DNA of 13,223 nucleotides from JBBIII01 sp037446575. Its GTDB lineage: Bacteria > Bacteroidota > Ignavibacteria > UBA10030. The position numbers and the translations under genes are program-made. Location: positions 1-13,223 of the forward strand of contig JBBIII010000067.1 of assembly GCA_037446575.1 (NCBI GenBank), read 5' to 3'. Positions within the stretch are counted from its first letter, which is position 1. Every line of letters starts with the position of its first letter. Shown one piece after another: positions 1 to 7,531 of this stretch. A model generated the notes under the pieces. The model saw only the letters and a program-made list of their open reading frames with translations. It did not search any database and was not told the origin of the DNA.

Positions 1-2715
1 CAATTCATTAATTTACTTTCACGCGATTTTAAACTTCTTCCCCAACACGAGAGTCTCAAGACACAATGGTCTGCCGTCCCTACACGCAAAAGTCTTCACG
101 ATTTTGGGCAACTCATAATTGATGCCGCACCAAAAGAAAAAAAGTCCGATTATGGTAACCCGCTTCACGAAGGTTTCAACAATTTCAACGTTACGTTGAA
201 AAATGTCCTAGATGCTCTTCATAGTACATATTTTGAGGGTAAGTATATAACGGCTGTGGGAAAAACAGAGTGGGATGCCATTCAATGGAACAATGCTTCA
301 ATCGCTGAGAAACGAAATGTCATAAATAGGTCGAACATAGTATTCACGGCTTCTGAGACTGTAGCGGCCTTCCAAAAGGCACACAATGCACTTAAAGAAG
401 CAAAAGTTAATAGCCGCCTTTTCGATTGCAGCGACGCGCACACGCTCTCAACAAGTGATGACAAGGATCGCATAGGAAACTGCTTCACGTGGATAAAAGC
501 TGACACGACATTTGAGGGACTATTGCACGCAATTAATGAGTATCCGAAACGTGTCTTTATTGGAGATATTCCCGAAAAGGTCTATAAAGTTCGTACAAAT
601 CCAACGAAATACATCTCAAATATTGAAATCAAAAAAATTCAAGGCTCGGCTCTCACCGAACCTTGGTTTGACTTTAGCTTACCAATTAACAAGGATCTTG
701 TTGCAATCATCGGTAACAAGGGAAGTGGAAAAAGTGCCTTGGCTGACACGCTTGGTTTACTCGGAAATACGAGGCAATTTAATTACTTCTCATTTCTAAA
801 TCCAGATAAGTTCCGGAACCCGCGAAACAACAAAGCGTCACATTTTGAGGCCACCCTCACTTGGCAATCAGGCGATCAAATTCATAGACAACTTAACGTC
901 GATCCTGAGTCGAATTCAGTTGAAACCATAAAGTATCTTCCCCAAAATTATATTGAAACTCTCTGCAATGAAATTCAAGCCGGTGGAGATGGACAATTCG
1001 ATCTTCAACTCAAGGAGATCATCTTTAGTCATGTAGGTGAAGGAGACAGACTAGGACATGAAACCCTCGACGATCTCTTGCACTATCTCACCTCAGAGAC
1101 ACAATCCACAATCCGAGTTTACTCAAACAGAATTCATGATCTCAATGATAGAATTGCCCAACTCGAAGAACAAGCGTCTGACTCTTACCGAGCTCAGCTG
1201 AATTCTCAATTAGCGTCAAGACATGAAGAACTTGCAGCCCACGATCGATCTAAACCAGAACCAGTTCCCGAACCTGCGCAAAGTCCTGACCTCAAAAAGT
1301 CTGCTGAAAAAATCCGCGCTGCAATTGTTCAATTAAAACAGTCCTTAAGCAAGGCTGAAACAGAACTCACTACTCTTGGTCTTGCAAAAGCTACCGCAAC
1401 CAAAAAGATTTCTATAATCGATAGGATACTGACGAAACTTGACAATTTCCGACTTCAGTACGAGGAATTGAAGCGTTCTTTGAGTTCTGATCTCTTAGAA
1501 CTTAATTTGGAGTCACCCTTACAATTTGATGACATCGTCAAACTGACAGTCAATCGGGGTAAGTTAACCGATATAAGGACATCAATTTCTACCCAATTAG
1601 CGGACGTAAATACGCGTCTTAATCCTACAACTCCAGGAACGCCCGCAACCGAGAAAGCGGCTCTAGAAGTTCAAATTGCCCAACTCCAAGATTCGTTGGA
1701 CGAGCCCAATCGTAAGTACGTCGCATATCAAAACGCCCTCGAAGAGTGGACGAAGAAACGAGTTGTCATCCAAGGAAATTCCAACGTCGTTCAATCAATC
1801 AGTTGGCTTGAGCAGCGCATAATTGAATTGGCAAATATCCCATCAGCAATTGAATCACTATGTAACCAACGATTATCGGTCTCACGAGAAATCTACAAAG
1901 AGATAAAAACATTGACAGATTCATACAAACGTCTCTACCAACCAGTTCAGGATTTTATTGAGCAACAAATGGTTTCACCTGAGTCAATCCCACTAACATT
2001 CGAAGTAAATATCGTTGAAGATGTCTTTGTGCCAACTTTTCTGGAGAAAATTAATCGAAAGAAAGGCACCTTTGCTGGCTTAGAAGAGAGTAACAACCTG
2101 TTGAGAGGGATGTTGCGAGTAGTTGACTTCAACAATGAAGAAAGCACGATAGCATTTATCGAGGAAGTCAACGAATGTCTCCATTTTGATCGCCGACAGA
2201 GTGTTCAAGGACAGCCACCTATTCAACCAAAGGAACAAATTCGAAAAGGTGAAACACCAGCATCCGTCTACGATTACATCTATTCACTCTCATATCTGAC
2301 CCCCCGCTATACCTTACACTACGGAGGACGGGAGATAAATCAACTTTCGCCGGGTGAACGTGGATTATTGTTGTTGGTCTTTTACCTTCTTATCGATAAC
2401 GACGACATACCACTAGTTGTTGACCAACCAGAAGAGAATCTTGATAACCAAACAATTTACGAAATACTCGTTCGCTGTCTTGCAGATGCAAAGCGTCGCA
2501 GGCAAGTTATCATTGTGACTCACAACCCAAATCTCGCGGTTGTGTGCGATGCTGAACAAGTAATCCATGCTCAGAGGAATCTAGAAGCAAACTCCGTCAG
2601 CTATGACTCAGGTGCAATCGAAAATCCCGACATGAATAGACACATCATCAATGTATTGGAGGGAACGCGACCAGCTTTCGATAATCGAGATTCCAAGTAC
2701 TTTGTCGGAACCTAA
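1..2715 (+). CDS. TrlF-type PHP/SMC-like ATPase (5' end missing)
   Basis: The reading frame is open from base 1, so the gene begins outside the window; the TTG at 196 is internal and has no reason to be the start. The visible 904 codons hold the end of a PHP phosphoesterase domain (the metal-binding motif SDAH at 430-441, followed by FTWIKAD and FEGLL). An ATPase head follows with Walker A GNKGSGKS at 712-735. A long coiled-coil-rich middle spans roughly 1040-2000. The C-terminal half-head has the ABC signature LSPGE at 2344-2358, Walker B with catalytic glutamate (VDQPE, 2419-2433) and a switch histidine (VTHN, about 2515-2526). This order, PHP then a split RecN/SMC-like ATPase, is the TrlF family layout as I know it. 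Such proteins occur in accessory regions and are thought to act on nucleic acid, but the substrate is not established. Codon use looks less AT-rich than in the following genes, which suggests transfer. The family call is firm; the function is open. Confidence 0.85.
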   Translation, partial: QFINLLSRDFKLLPQHESLKTQWSAVPTRKSLHDFGQLIIDAAPKEKKSDYGNPLHEGFNNFNVTLKNVLDALHSTYFEGKYITAVGKTEWDAIQWNNASIAEKRNVINRSNIVFTASETVAAFQKAHNALKEAKVNSRLFDCSDAHTLSTSDDKDRIGNCFTWIKADTTFEGLLHAINEYPKRVFIGDIPEKVYKVRTNPTKYISNIEIKKIQGSALTEPWFDFSLPINKDLVAIIGNKGSGKSALADTLGLLGNTRQFNYFSFLNPDKFRNPRNNKASHFEATLTWQSGDQIHRQLNVDPESNSVETIKYLPQNYIETLCNEIQAGGDGQFDLQLKEIIFSHVGEGDRLGHETLDDLLHYLTSETQSTIRVYSNRIHDLNDRIAQLEEQASDSYRAQLNSQLASRHEELAAHDRSKPEPVPEPAQSPDLKKSAEKIRAAIVQLKQSLSKAETELTTLGLAKATATKKISIIDRILTKLDNFRLQYEELKRSLSSDLLELNLESPLQFDDIVKLTVNRGKLTDIRTSISTQLADVNTRLNPTTPGTPATEKAALEVQIAQLQDSLDEPNRKYVAYQNALEEWTKKRVVIQGNSNVVQSISWLEQRIIELANIPSAIESLCNQRLSVSREIYKEIKTLTDSYKRLYQPVQDFIEQQMVSPESIPLTFEVNIVEDVFVPTFLEKINRKKGTFAGLEESNNLLRGMLRVVDFNNEESTIAFIEEVNECLHFDRRQSVQGQPPIQPKEQIRKGETPASVYDYIYSLSYLTPRYTLHYGGREINQLSPGERGLLLLVFYLLIDNDDIPLVVDQPEENLDNQTIYEILVRCLADAKRRRQVIIVTHNPNLAVVCDAEQVIHAQRNLEANSVSYDSGAIENPDMNRHIINVLEGTRPAFDNRDSKYFVGT

Positions 2716-3016
2716 ATATTTTATTATGCTAATTATTACCGCACCAGCGTATAACAGCACAAACCACGGCACTCGTTTTATTAAAATGAATTATAGTACT
2801 CGTTCCATTGTTTTTGCCACAGTAGAATCAGATTGCCGCTCTAGCCGCACGGAAAAATTAGTTATTAAGAGTGCGGCTGTCGCCGCATTATTTACGCCTG
2901 CCCGCCTTCGGCTCACAAGCTATAACGGTAAAAATAACGGCGTGCTTTTGCCAGACGTTAGCACACATAGTAAAAGCTCCGTTGACAAATTTGTCTAAAT
3001 GATAAATTAGATTTAT
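2716..3016. other. Gene-free spacer with stem-forming, attC-like sequence
   Basis: No credible gene lies in these 300 bases. A perfect 8-base inverted repeat (AGCCGCAC at 2843-2850, GTGCGGCT at 2871-2878) encloses a 20-base loop. At the outer ends, GTATAAC (2749-2755) and CGTTAGCAC (2956-2964) resemble the R'' and R' boxes of integron attC sites. Inside them, the arms around 2757-2770 and 2937-2953 are imperfectly complementary. The distance between the boxes (about 215 bases) is longer than usual for attC, and no integrase is present. It may instead be another structured intergenic repeat. The composition here is less AT-rich than in the gene that follows. Confidence 0.3.
2843..2878. repeat. 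Perfect 8-base inverted repeat with 20-base loop
   Basis: AGCCGCAC pairs with GTGCGGCT across an AT-rich loop. It has no following T-run on either strand, so it is not a standard terminator. It sits in the middle of the larger attC-like spacer and could be the tip of its fold. Confidence 0.55.
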
Positions 3017-4102
3017 ATGAAGACACAACAAAATTTCTTTATTTATATACTTCTTACATTATTGGTAAGTTGTAACTTTTATTCCAAAAAAGGATTTTAC
3101 GAAAAGGAGATTGTTTTTTATAGTAAAGCAGACGGAATTATGCTGTCAGGCACATTGACGCTACCTGATAATAAGGATAAAGTTCCTGCTGTAGTTTTGA
3201 TTCATGGCTCTGGTCCTCACAATCGTGATTTAGAATTTGGTGACCATAAATTATTTAAAGACTTAGCTGAATATCTATCTGGTAAGGGAATCGCGGTTCT
3301 TCGATATGATAAAAGGGGCGTTGGTAAGTCAAAGGGACAGTTTATAGGGTACGATTTAGATAATTACAAAAATGATGGCACTGCTGGTGTTGAATATCTC
3401 AAAACAATTGATAAGATTGATAAATCAAAGATAGGCGCAATTGGACTTAGTGAAGGCGGTATTGTCGTTCAGATGATGGCAAATTCTTGTAATGATATAA
3501 ATTTTGCTGTACTACTTGGTAGTCCTGGTGTTTGGGGTAAGGATTTTTTTTATGCTTCACAATTAGCAATGACCAAGGCGGCAGGATTTAATCAAAGCGA
3601 TATAAATGAAATGACAATTATATTTGATAAACTTTGGCCATTACTTGTAAAAGAGAGATTAAATTCTGATGAAGAAAATCATCTGAAGGAATTATTAAAG
3701 AAATTATGGAATTACATAGATTTGGAAAGCAAAACAGATTTAGGATATATAGATAGTAATGTAGAATTCTGGTTTAATAATTTTCGTAGTGAGACAGTGC
3801 GAAAATTTTATAATTATGACCCAAAGGAAATATTGTTGCAGTTAAAATGCCCAATTCTTGCTCTAAACGGAGATAAGGATGTTCAAGCAGTTTCAACGGT
3901 TAATTTAACCGCAATACAAAATGCGTTAGAAAATGGAAACTGCAAAGACTTTAAAACAATAGAGTTAAAAAATCATAATCATATATTCCAAATTTGTAAG
4001 ACTGGTAAAGTTTCTGAATATAAAAATATAAAAGGAACTATGTCTGATGAATCATTATCAATAATTGAAAAATGGATAAAGACTACAACGAAAAAGGAAT
4101 AA
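3017..4102 (+). CDS. Alpha/beta hydrolase lipoprotein
   Basis: A 361-residue serine hydrolase, probably anchored in a membrane facing the periplasm. A short hydrophobic signal (residues 7-18) ends in the lipobox LVSC, with the lipidated cysteine at 19. The alpha/beta-hydrolase fold shows an oxyanion-hole HGSG (63-66), YDKRGVGKS (98-105), and the nucleophile elbow GLSEGG with Ser145. The likely acid is Asp288 in NGDKD, and the likely base is His322 in NHNHIF. The family includes esterases and acyl-transfer enzymes; the substrate cannot be read from the sequence. No SD is visible at the ATG at 3017, but the signal peptide begins there and no better start is seen. The stop lies 3 bases before the glucanase gene, so the two are probably co-transcribed. 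An accessory esterase acting with a secreted glycosidase is plausible but only inferred. Confidence 0.85.
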   Translation: MKTQQNFFIYILLTLLVSCNFYSKKGFYEKEIVFYSKADGIMLSGTLTLPDNKDKVPAVVLIHGSGPHNRDLEFGDHKLFKDLAEYLSGKGIAVLRYDKRGVGKSKGQFIGYDLDNYKNDGTAGVEYLKTIDKIDKSKIGAIGLSEGGIVVQMMANSCNDINFAVLLGSPGVWGKDFFYASQLAMTKAAGFNQSDINEMTIIFDKLWPLLVKERLNSDEENHLKELLKKLWNYIDLESKTDLGYIDSNVEFWFNNFRSETVRKFYNYDPKEILLQLKCPILALNGDKDVQAVSTVNLTAIQNALENGNCKDFKTIELKNHNHIFQICKTGKVSEYKNIKGTMSDESLSIIEKWIKTTTKKE

Positions 4103-4105
4103 TAA

Positions 4106-5236
4106 ATGAAAACTTTAAATAAATTACTTATAATGGTAATAATTATGATGACATATATTGCAGACAATGCAAGCGCTCAAAATCCATCGGGATTTAAAAT
4201 CAGCAAGGGAGTTAATCTTAGTCACTGGCTCTCTCAGAATTTTGGCTGGTCGCCAAAAGAAACATTCATAACCGAAAAGGATATTAAATTTATTGACAGC
4301 ATCGGATATGATCATGTGCGAATTCCTATCGATGAGCAGGAAATGTGGGATGAAAACGGAAAACCGATTGAAGAATCATTCACATATCTTACAAATTGTC
4401 TTGATTGGTGCGCAAAGTACAAATTAAGAGCAATCGTTGATTTGCATATCATTCGCTCGCATCATTTCAATGCGGCAAACGAAGGCGGAACTAATACATT
4501 ATGGACAGACGCCGACGCACAAAATACATTTATCAATCTCTGGGTTAAATTATCTGAACGTTTAAAAAAATATCCTGTTAATATGGTTGCGTATGAAATA
4601 ATGAACGAACCAGTTGCCGAAGACCATGACGATTGGAATAAACTAGTAGCTAAAGCAATTAAAGCCATACGTTCACTTGAACCGAACCGAGTGATTGTTA
4701 TTGGATCGAACTTGTGGCAAATACCTTCGACTTTTCCATTTTTAAAAGTACCTGAGAACGATAAGAATATTATTTTAAGCACGCATACATATTCGCCGTT
4801 ATTTTTTACGCATCATCGTGCAAGCTGGGTGCCATTTAAGGATTACACCGGACCTGTGCATTATCCGGGTCAGGTTGTTGCTGATGCCGATTATGAAAAG
4901 TATGTTGCGAAAAGTGATTCGCAATTTATAAAAGTAATGGAGGGTTCAAAAGGAATTTTTAACAAGGAAAAACTTGTTGAAGAGTTAATGCCTGCTATAA
5001 AAAAAGCGAAAGAATTAAATCTGCAATTGTATTGCGGTGAGTTCGGCTGTCTGCCTCACGTGAATCGTAACGAGCGGTTGCAGTACTACAAAGATATTGT
5101 GTCAATCTTCAGAGAAAACGGAATAGCTTATGCGAATTGGGAGTATAAAGGTGATTTTGGCATTTATACTTTTGATTTTAAGAACCTGATTTCCCTTGAG
5201 CCGGATGTTGAGTTGATTAATATTTTGACGAAGTAA
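4106..5236 (+). CDS. Secreted GH5 glycoside hydrolase (endoglucanase-like)
   Basis: A 376-residue TIM-barrel glycosidase of family GH5. An N-terminal signal peptide (residues 1 to about 24, hydrophobic core 7-18, ending ASA before Q25) directs it out of the cytoplasm. The barrel carries the usual GH5 landmarks: HVRIPID near the start with Arg72, VDLH (His114), the acid/base glutamate in IMNEP (Glu168), HTY (His227, Tyr229), the nucleophile glutamate in CGEFG (Glu312) and a substrate-stacking tryptophan in ANWEY (Trp345). All catalytic residues are present, so it should be active. Endo-beta-1,4-glucanase or a related beta-glucanase/mannanase activity is expected, and the exact polysaccharide is not determinable. 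There is no carbohydrate-binding module and no C-terminal sorting domain. The AAGGA 7 bases before the ATG serves as SD. It follows the hydrolase by 3 bases. Confidence 0.9.
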   Translation: MKTLNKLLIMVIIMMTYIADNASAQNPSGFKISKGVNLSHWLSQNFGWSPKETFITEKDIKFIDSIGYDHVRIPIDEQEMWDENGKPIEESFTYLTNCLDWCAKYKLRAIVDLHIIRSHHFNAANEGGTNTLWTDADAQNTFINLWVKLSERLKKYPVNMVAYEIMNEPVAEDHDDWNKLVAKAIKAIRSLEPNRVIVIGSNLWQIPSTFPFLKVPENDKNIILSTHTYSPLFFTHHRASWVPFKDYTGPVHYPGQVVADADYEKYVAKSDSQFIKVMEGSKGIFNKEKLVEELMPAIKKAKELNLQLYCGEFGCLPHVNRNERLQYYKDIVSIFRENGIAYANWEYKGDFGIYTFDFKNLISLEPDVELINILTK

Positions 5237-5247
5237 AGAATCAGTGA

Positions 5248-5358
5248 TTGACCAAAAAGTTGTCATTCCCGCGAAAGCGGGAATCTTGGTTGTCGTTTTC
5301 AGGTAAGATTCCCAATAAAAACATTTGGGAATGACAAGATCTCTTACTTTTTGGTCAA
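5248..5358. repeat. Nested palindromic intergenic repeat
   Basis: A 111-base imperfect palindrome lies between two convergent genes. The outer arms TTGACCAAAAAGT (5248-5260) and ACTTTTTGGTCAA (5346-5358) match perfectly. Next, TTGTCATTCCC (5260-5270) pairs with GGGAATGACAA (5327-5337). Inside, ATTCCCGC (5265-5272) forms an 8-base stem with GCGGGAAT (5277-5284) closed by a GAAA tetraloop. GGGAATCTT (5279-5287) can also pair with AAGATTCCC (5305-5313). The TGTCATTCCCGCGAAAGCGG core is a dispersed repeat type known from many bacterial genomes. It may serve as a two-way transcription terminator here, and alternative folds are possible. Confidence 0.8.
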
Positions 5359-5383
5359 CCTCTTCACCGATTTAATTTTATCT

Positions 5384-5716
5384 TTATTTTCTTCTCTTGG
5401 ACTTTTTTTGTTTTGGAACAGGCAATTCTTTTGCTGTTTGACAAATCAATTTACACAACCATTCCTTGTCCTCAATCTTATCTTCAATAAGAAAACATGG
5501 TTTTGCTCCGGGATACGGGGGCGCTTCTTTCACATCGCCAATAACACTTCTCCCTTTCTCTGTCGGTTTTACGAATAGCTGATTGTTACAGATAAGCGCT
5601 ACGATTTTTCCATTGCAATAAACTGTATATCCTCCGAACATGCTTTTGCAGGAAATGTTGCCAGCATTCTGTATCTGATCCATAACAAATTGGACAAACG
5701 AGTTATTCTGTTTCAT
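5384..5716 (-). CDS. TfoX N-terminal domain protein
   Basis: A 110-residue protein consisting of a single TfoX-N domain. Recognisable family features are SMFGGY (25-30), a beta-rich core with LFVKPTEKGR (47-56), and the loop PPYPGAKPCF (66-75). The C-terminal tail is strongly basic (KKSKRRK). It lacks the TfoX C-terminal helix-hairpin domain of the Gammaproteobacterial competence regulator, so a role in competence should not be assumed. Stand-alone proteins of this type are common and uncharacterised. The ATG at 5716 lies one base after the stop of the upstream DUF3795 gene, whose end supplies GAAGGTGAA as a ribosome-binding stretch, indicating translational coupling. It is the last gene of a three-gene operon and is followed by the palindromic repeat. 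Confidence 0.85.
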   Translation of the reverse strand: MKQNNSFVQFVMDQIQNAGNISCKSMFGGYTVYCNGKIVALICNNQLFVKPTEKGRSVIGDVKEAPPYPGAKPCFLIEDKIEDKEWLCKLICQTAKELPVPKQKKSKRRK

Positions 5717-5717
5717 G

Positions 5718-6164
5718 TTATTTCACCTTCCCGCATTCAATACAAAATTTGTCATGAACACAAATCCTGCCGCCGCACTTGGAGCATGCCCATCTCGCAT
5801 CTTCATTCTTCACAAATTTCCTGATACCATAATCTTTGATATATTCAAGATTATCAATCATACTCATATTGTATTTAGTTCGATATCTTTTATCCAAACG
5901 CTTCAGTCTGTTGCAAGGATAATCTTTACATTGAAAACAATATTTAGCTTTACCTTTTCTAAACAGACTGCAATTCTTGATAATGCAATTGGCGCAAGAA
6001 ATAGGTTTGTTTATGTCTGTTCCTCTACAGCCGGGACATTTGACCAGCACTCGTTTTAATCCAATCTTATATTTGTCTTTTTCTTTCAAATATGCTCGAC
6101 AAATGCCGCAGTTCATTCCGCATGGAGCGATAAGATTATATTTAGCAAAAGAGTTCATAATCAT
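5718..6164 (-). CDS. Cysteine-rich DUF3795 protein
   Basis: A 148-residue protein with sixteen cysteines. The N-terminal part has the DUF3795 hallmark APCGMNCGIC (residues 13-22), followed by further pairs CPGC (43-46), CANC (57-60) and CFQC (76-79), with YPC at 82-84. The C-terminal 25 residues form a separate zinc-ribbon-like module with CSKC (127-130) and CIEC (141-144). Metal binding, probably zinc, is very likely; the cellular role of the family is unknown. A second ATG at 6158 (residue 3) is better spaced from the GAAG stretch than the one at 6164, so the true start may be two codons downstream. It lies 38 bases after the GNAT gene and one base before the TfoX-N gene. Confidence 0.85.
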   Translation of the reverse strand: MIMNSFAKYNLIAPCGMNCGICRAYLKEKDKYKIGLKRVLVKCPGCRGTDINKPISCANCIIKNCSLFRKGKAKYCFQCKDYPCNRLKRLDKRYRTKYNMSMIDNLEYIKDYGIRKFVKNEDARWACSKCGGRICVHDKFCIECGKVK

Positions 6165-6202
6165 ATCTTCAATTATTATGTTGTTTATTTTTATTAAATA
6201 TG

Positions 6203-6988
6203 TTATTGATTTTTAATTCTCCTCTTCATTATGTTCTCAAATCTTGTATTGCTAATCGGGTGATGGCTGATAATTTCTCCGTCATGAATAATGCAGAAGG
6301 AGCCAAAAGCACATGGATTATTTTGAACGTCCGATGCATCTTTCAGGTCAACTAAACTGGTTTTCAGTTTGAATTTCTTTTTTGCCGATTCTATAATATC
6401 ATTCACATTTTTTTCTGTATATGGACATTGGGCGGAACGAAGTATCGTTAATCCTTTTGTAAATTTTTTAAGATTATCTGTCATATTTGATTTGAATTTT
6501 GGACCTTTCGCATTTTTATCGAACTTTTTTACTAACAAACTAAAATCCGGATCAGATCTATCGACTTCTTTAAATCCTTTACTTAGAAAAATACCGCTGT
6601 CAACCATAAAAGAACCTTTTCTTGTAACAACTGCTACTCCGAGCATCTTCTTTTCTTTTGCCTCTTTTGCACATTCTTCAATTAAAGATGAAGCGTAACC
6701 TTTTCCTTTGAATTCGTTTTTAAAACCGACGAAAATACAATGTATAAACATATATCCATCGGCATCAACAGGACGGTGTGCATACTTTCCCGGTATATAT
6801 TCAATCATACCTTGATATCCGCCGCGCTCTGAAAAAATAACTTTTATTCTAAGTCCTAATGGATAGAATTTTTTAAACCATTCGATTTTATTCCTTAATT
6901 CCACATGCTTTTTAACATCTTTATAACCACACACACCGTAGTCTGCGATATTTTTCGGTGTGAGATTAATAATTTGTATGTCATCCAT
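6203..6988 (-). CDS. GNAT acetyltransferase with YoaP-like C-terminal domain
   Basis: A 261-residue two-domain protein. Residues about 5-155 form a GNAT fold with the acetyl-CoA loop KGKGYASSL (94-102) preceded by the beta strand GYMFIHCIFV. Residues about 165-258 match the YoaP-like domain seen in GNAT proteins of Firmicutes and Bacteroidota. This part has a thioredoxin-like CPYT at 188-191, a later cysteine pair (226, 232), and the closing IIHDGEIISHHPISNTRFENI. Acetyl transfer to a small molecule or a protein is expected; the acceptor is unknown, and the CPYT may bind a thiol or metal. The ATG at 6988 has an AGGA six bases upstream. It is the first gene of the operon with DUF3795 and TfoX-N, and REP hairpins stand just upstream at 7016-7080. 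Confidence 0.85.
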   Translation of the reverse strand: MDDIQIINLTPKNIADYGVCGYKDVKKHVELRNKIEWFKKFYPLGLRIKVIFSERGGYQGMIEYIPGKYAHRPVDADGYMFIHCIFVGFKNEFKGKGYASSLIEECAKEAKEKKMLGVAVVTRKGSFMVDSGIFLSKGFKEVDRSDPDFSLLVKKFDKNAKGPKFKSNMTDNLKKFTKGLTILRSAQCPYTEKNVNDIIESAKKKFKLKTSLVDLKDASDVQNNPCAFGSFCIIHDGEIISHHPISNTRFENIMKRRIKNQ

Positions 6989-7015
6989 AGCTGTTCCTAA
7001 AAAAATATTTTGTTT

Positions 7016-7080
7016 AACTCCTACGGAGTTGATTAGTTTTTCATCGCTTGTGTTACAAACTTGTAACGCCTACGGCGTTA
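7016..7080. repeat. REPIN-like hairpin pair A
   Basis: Two short palindromes are separated by 33 bases. AACTCC-TAC-GGAGTT lies at 7016-7030, and TAACGCC-TAC-GGCGTTA at 7064-7080 keeps the loop but has compensating arm changes. The linker ends in GTTACAAACTTGTAAC (7052-7067), itself a 7-base inverted repeat that overlaps the second hairpin. The pair lies upstream of the GNAT operon and downstream of the broken S24 tail. Confidence 0.8.
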
Positions 7081-7150
7081 TCGAAAAAATAATCTATAAC
7101 CACCTCCGAATTGAAAATCATAATATCTCTTATCTCACAATCTCTATCTC

Positions 7151-7231
7151 TTAAATACTCTTTATCACTTTTACCACGCGCCACATAAAGATTACATCCT
7201 TTTTTTGGATGACCATCGGCTCTTTATATTC
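7151..7231 (-). pseudogene. Truncated duplicate of the S24 repressor 3' end
   Basis: Read on the minus strand, these bases encode 26 residues plus a stop that closely match the last 25 residues of the intact repressor at 8095-8745. The remnant EYKEPMVIQKKDV... ending in FMWRVVKVIKSI matches EYEPMVVRKKDV... ending in FMWRVVKVIKSV. By eye, 21 of 25 aligned residues are identical, with one inserted lysine. At the nucleotide level, the stretch CCACGCGCCACATAAAG (7174-7190) is identical in both. Homology stops abruptly at 7229-7231, the outer edge of a REP hairpin. Upstream there is no HTH, no catalytic serine and no start, so this is a gene remnant. The low divergence at the protein level suggests a paralogous copy rather than a very recent exact duplication. 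Confidence 0.85.
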
Positions 7232-7292
7232 AACTCCTATTGAGTTGAAGCCACGTTAGCTATTTATATTACAAACGTGCGACACCCACGTT
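7229..7292. repeat. REPIN-like hairpin pair B
   Basis: The first palindrome has 8-base arms TTCAACTC (7229-7236) and GAGTTGAA (7242-7249). The second, degenerate one has AACGTG (7274-7279) and CACGTT (7287-7292). The 24-base linker ends in TATTACAAAC, like the linker of pair A. The left edge coincides with the break point of the S24 remnant. Confidence 0.65.
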
Positions 7293-7457
7293 GTCTTTTG
7301 ATTATTTTTAATTCATAAATTTACGTCTATGGCTTCATATTTCGACTCTTTTGAATTTGGAATTCGTTTTATCAGCTTGTATTATAAAAGCTAAATTCCT
7401 ACGGAGCCAAATAGTTATACTCCTGTAGAATCGATTCAAGTATATTTCTTCTTCCAG
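7293..7457. other. Gene-free spacer with decayed REP units
   Basis: AT-rich spacer between hairpin pairs B and C. It contains decayed repeat cores such as TTCCTACGGAGCC (7396-7408) and ACTCCTGTAGAAT (7419-7431), where the TCC-TAC-GGA centre or one arm survives. I see no convincing gene here; open frames through it translate the palindromes. Older REP insertions that have lost symmetry are the simplest reading. Confidence 0.5.
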
Positions 7458-7524
7458 CAACTCCGTTAGGAGTTGAAGGTTTGTAATATTCTTACATCTG
7501 CAGAAACGAACTCCATCGGAGTTC
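7458..7524. repeat. REPIN-like hairpin pair C
   Basis: CAACTCC-GTTA-GGAGTTG (7458-7475) and GAACTCC-ATC-GGAGTTC (7508-7524) are separated by 32 bases. The second hairpin starts 8 bases beyond the transposase stop codon and could also stop or protect the transposase transcript. Confidence 0.8.
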
Positions 7525-7531
7525 AACCAGT

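Noticed and set aside
196..198. TTG as start codon of the TrlF-type gene
   Set aside because: The frame is open to base 1 and the upstream residues fit a continuing PHP domain; the gene is simply cut by the window edge.
2651..2998. Open frame of 115 codons overlapping the ATPase end and the spacer
   Set aside because: It starts inside the ATPase gene in another frame and then runs through stem-forming spacer; it has no protein family features.
5715..6216. Plus-strand open frames opposite the DUF3795 gene
   Set aside because: They are antisense shadows of a gene with strong cysteine-pair conservation and show no family features.
7016..7030. Similarity of the ACTCCTACGGAG core to the conserved ACTCCTACGGGAGG segment of 16S rRNA
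   Set aside because: The match is limited to about a dozen bases, and the flanks bear no resemblance to rRNA.
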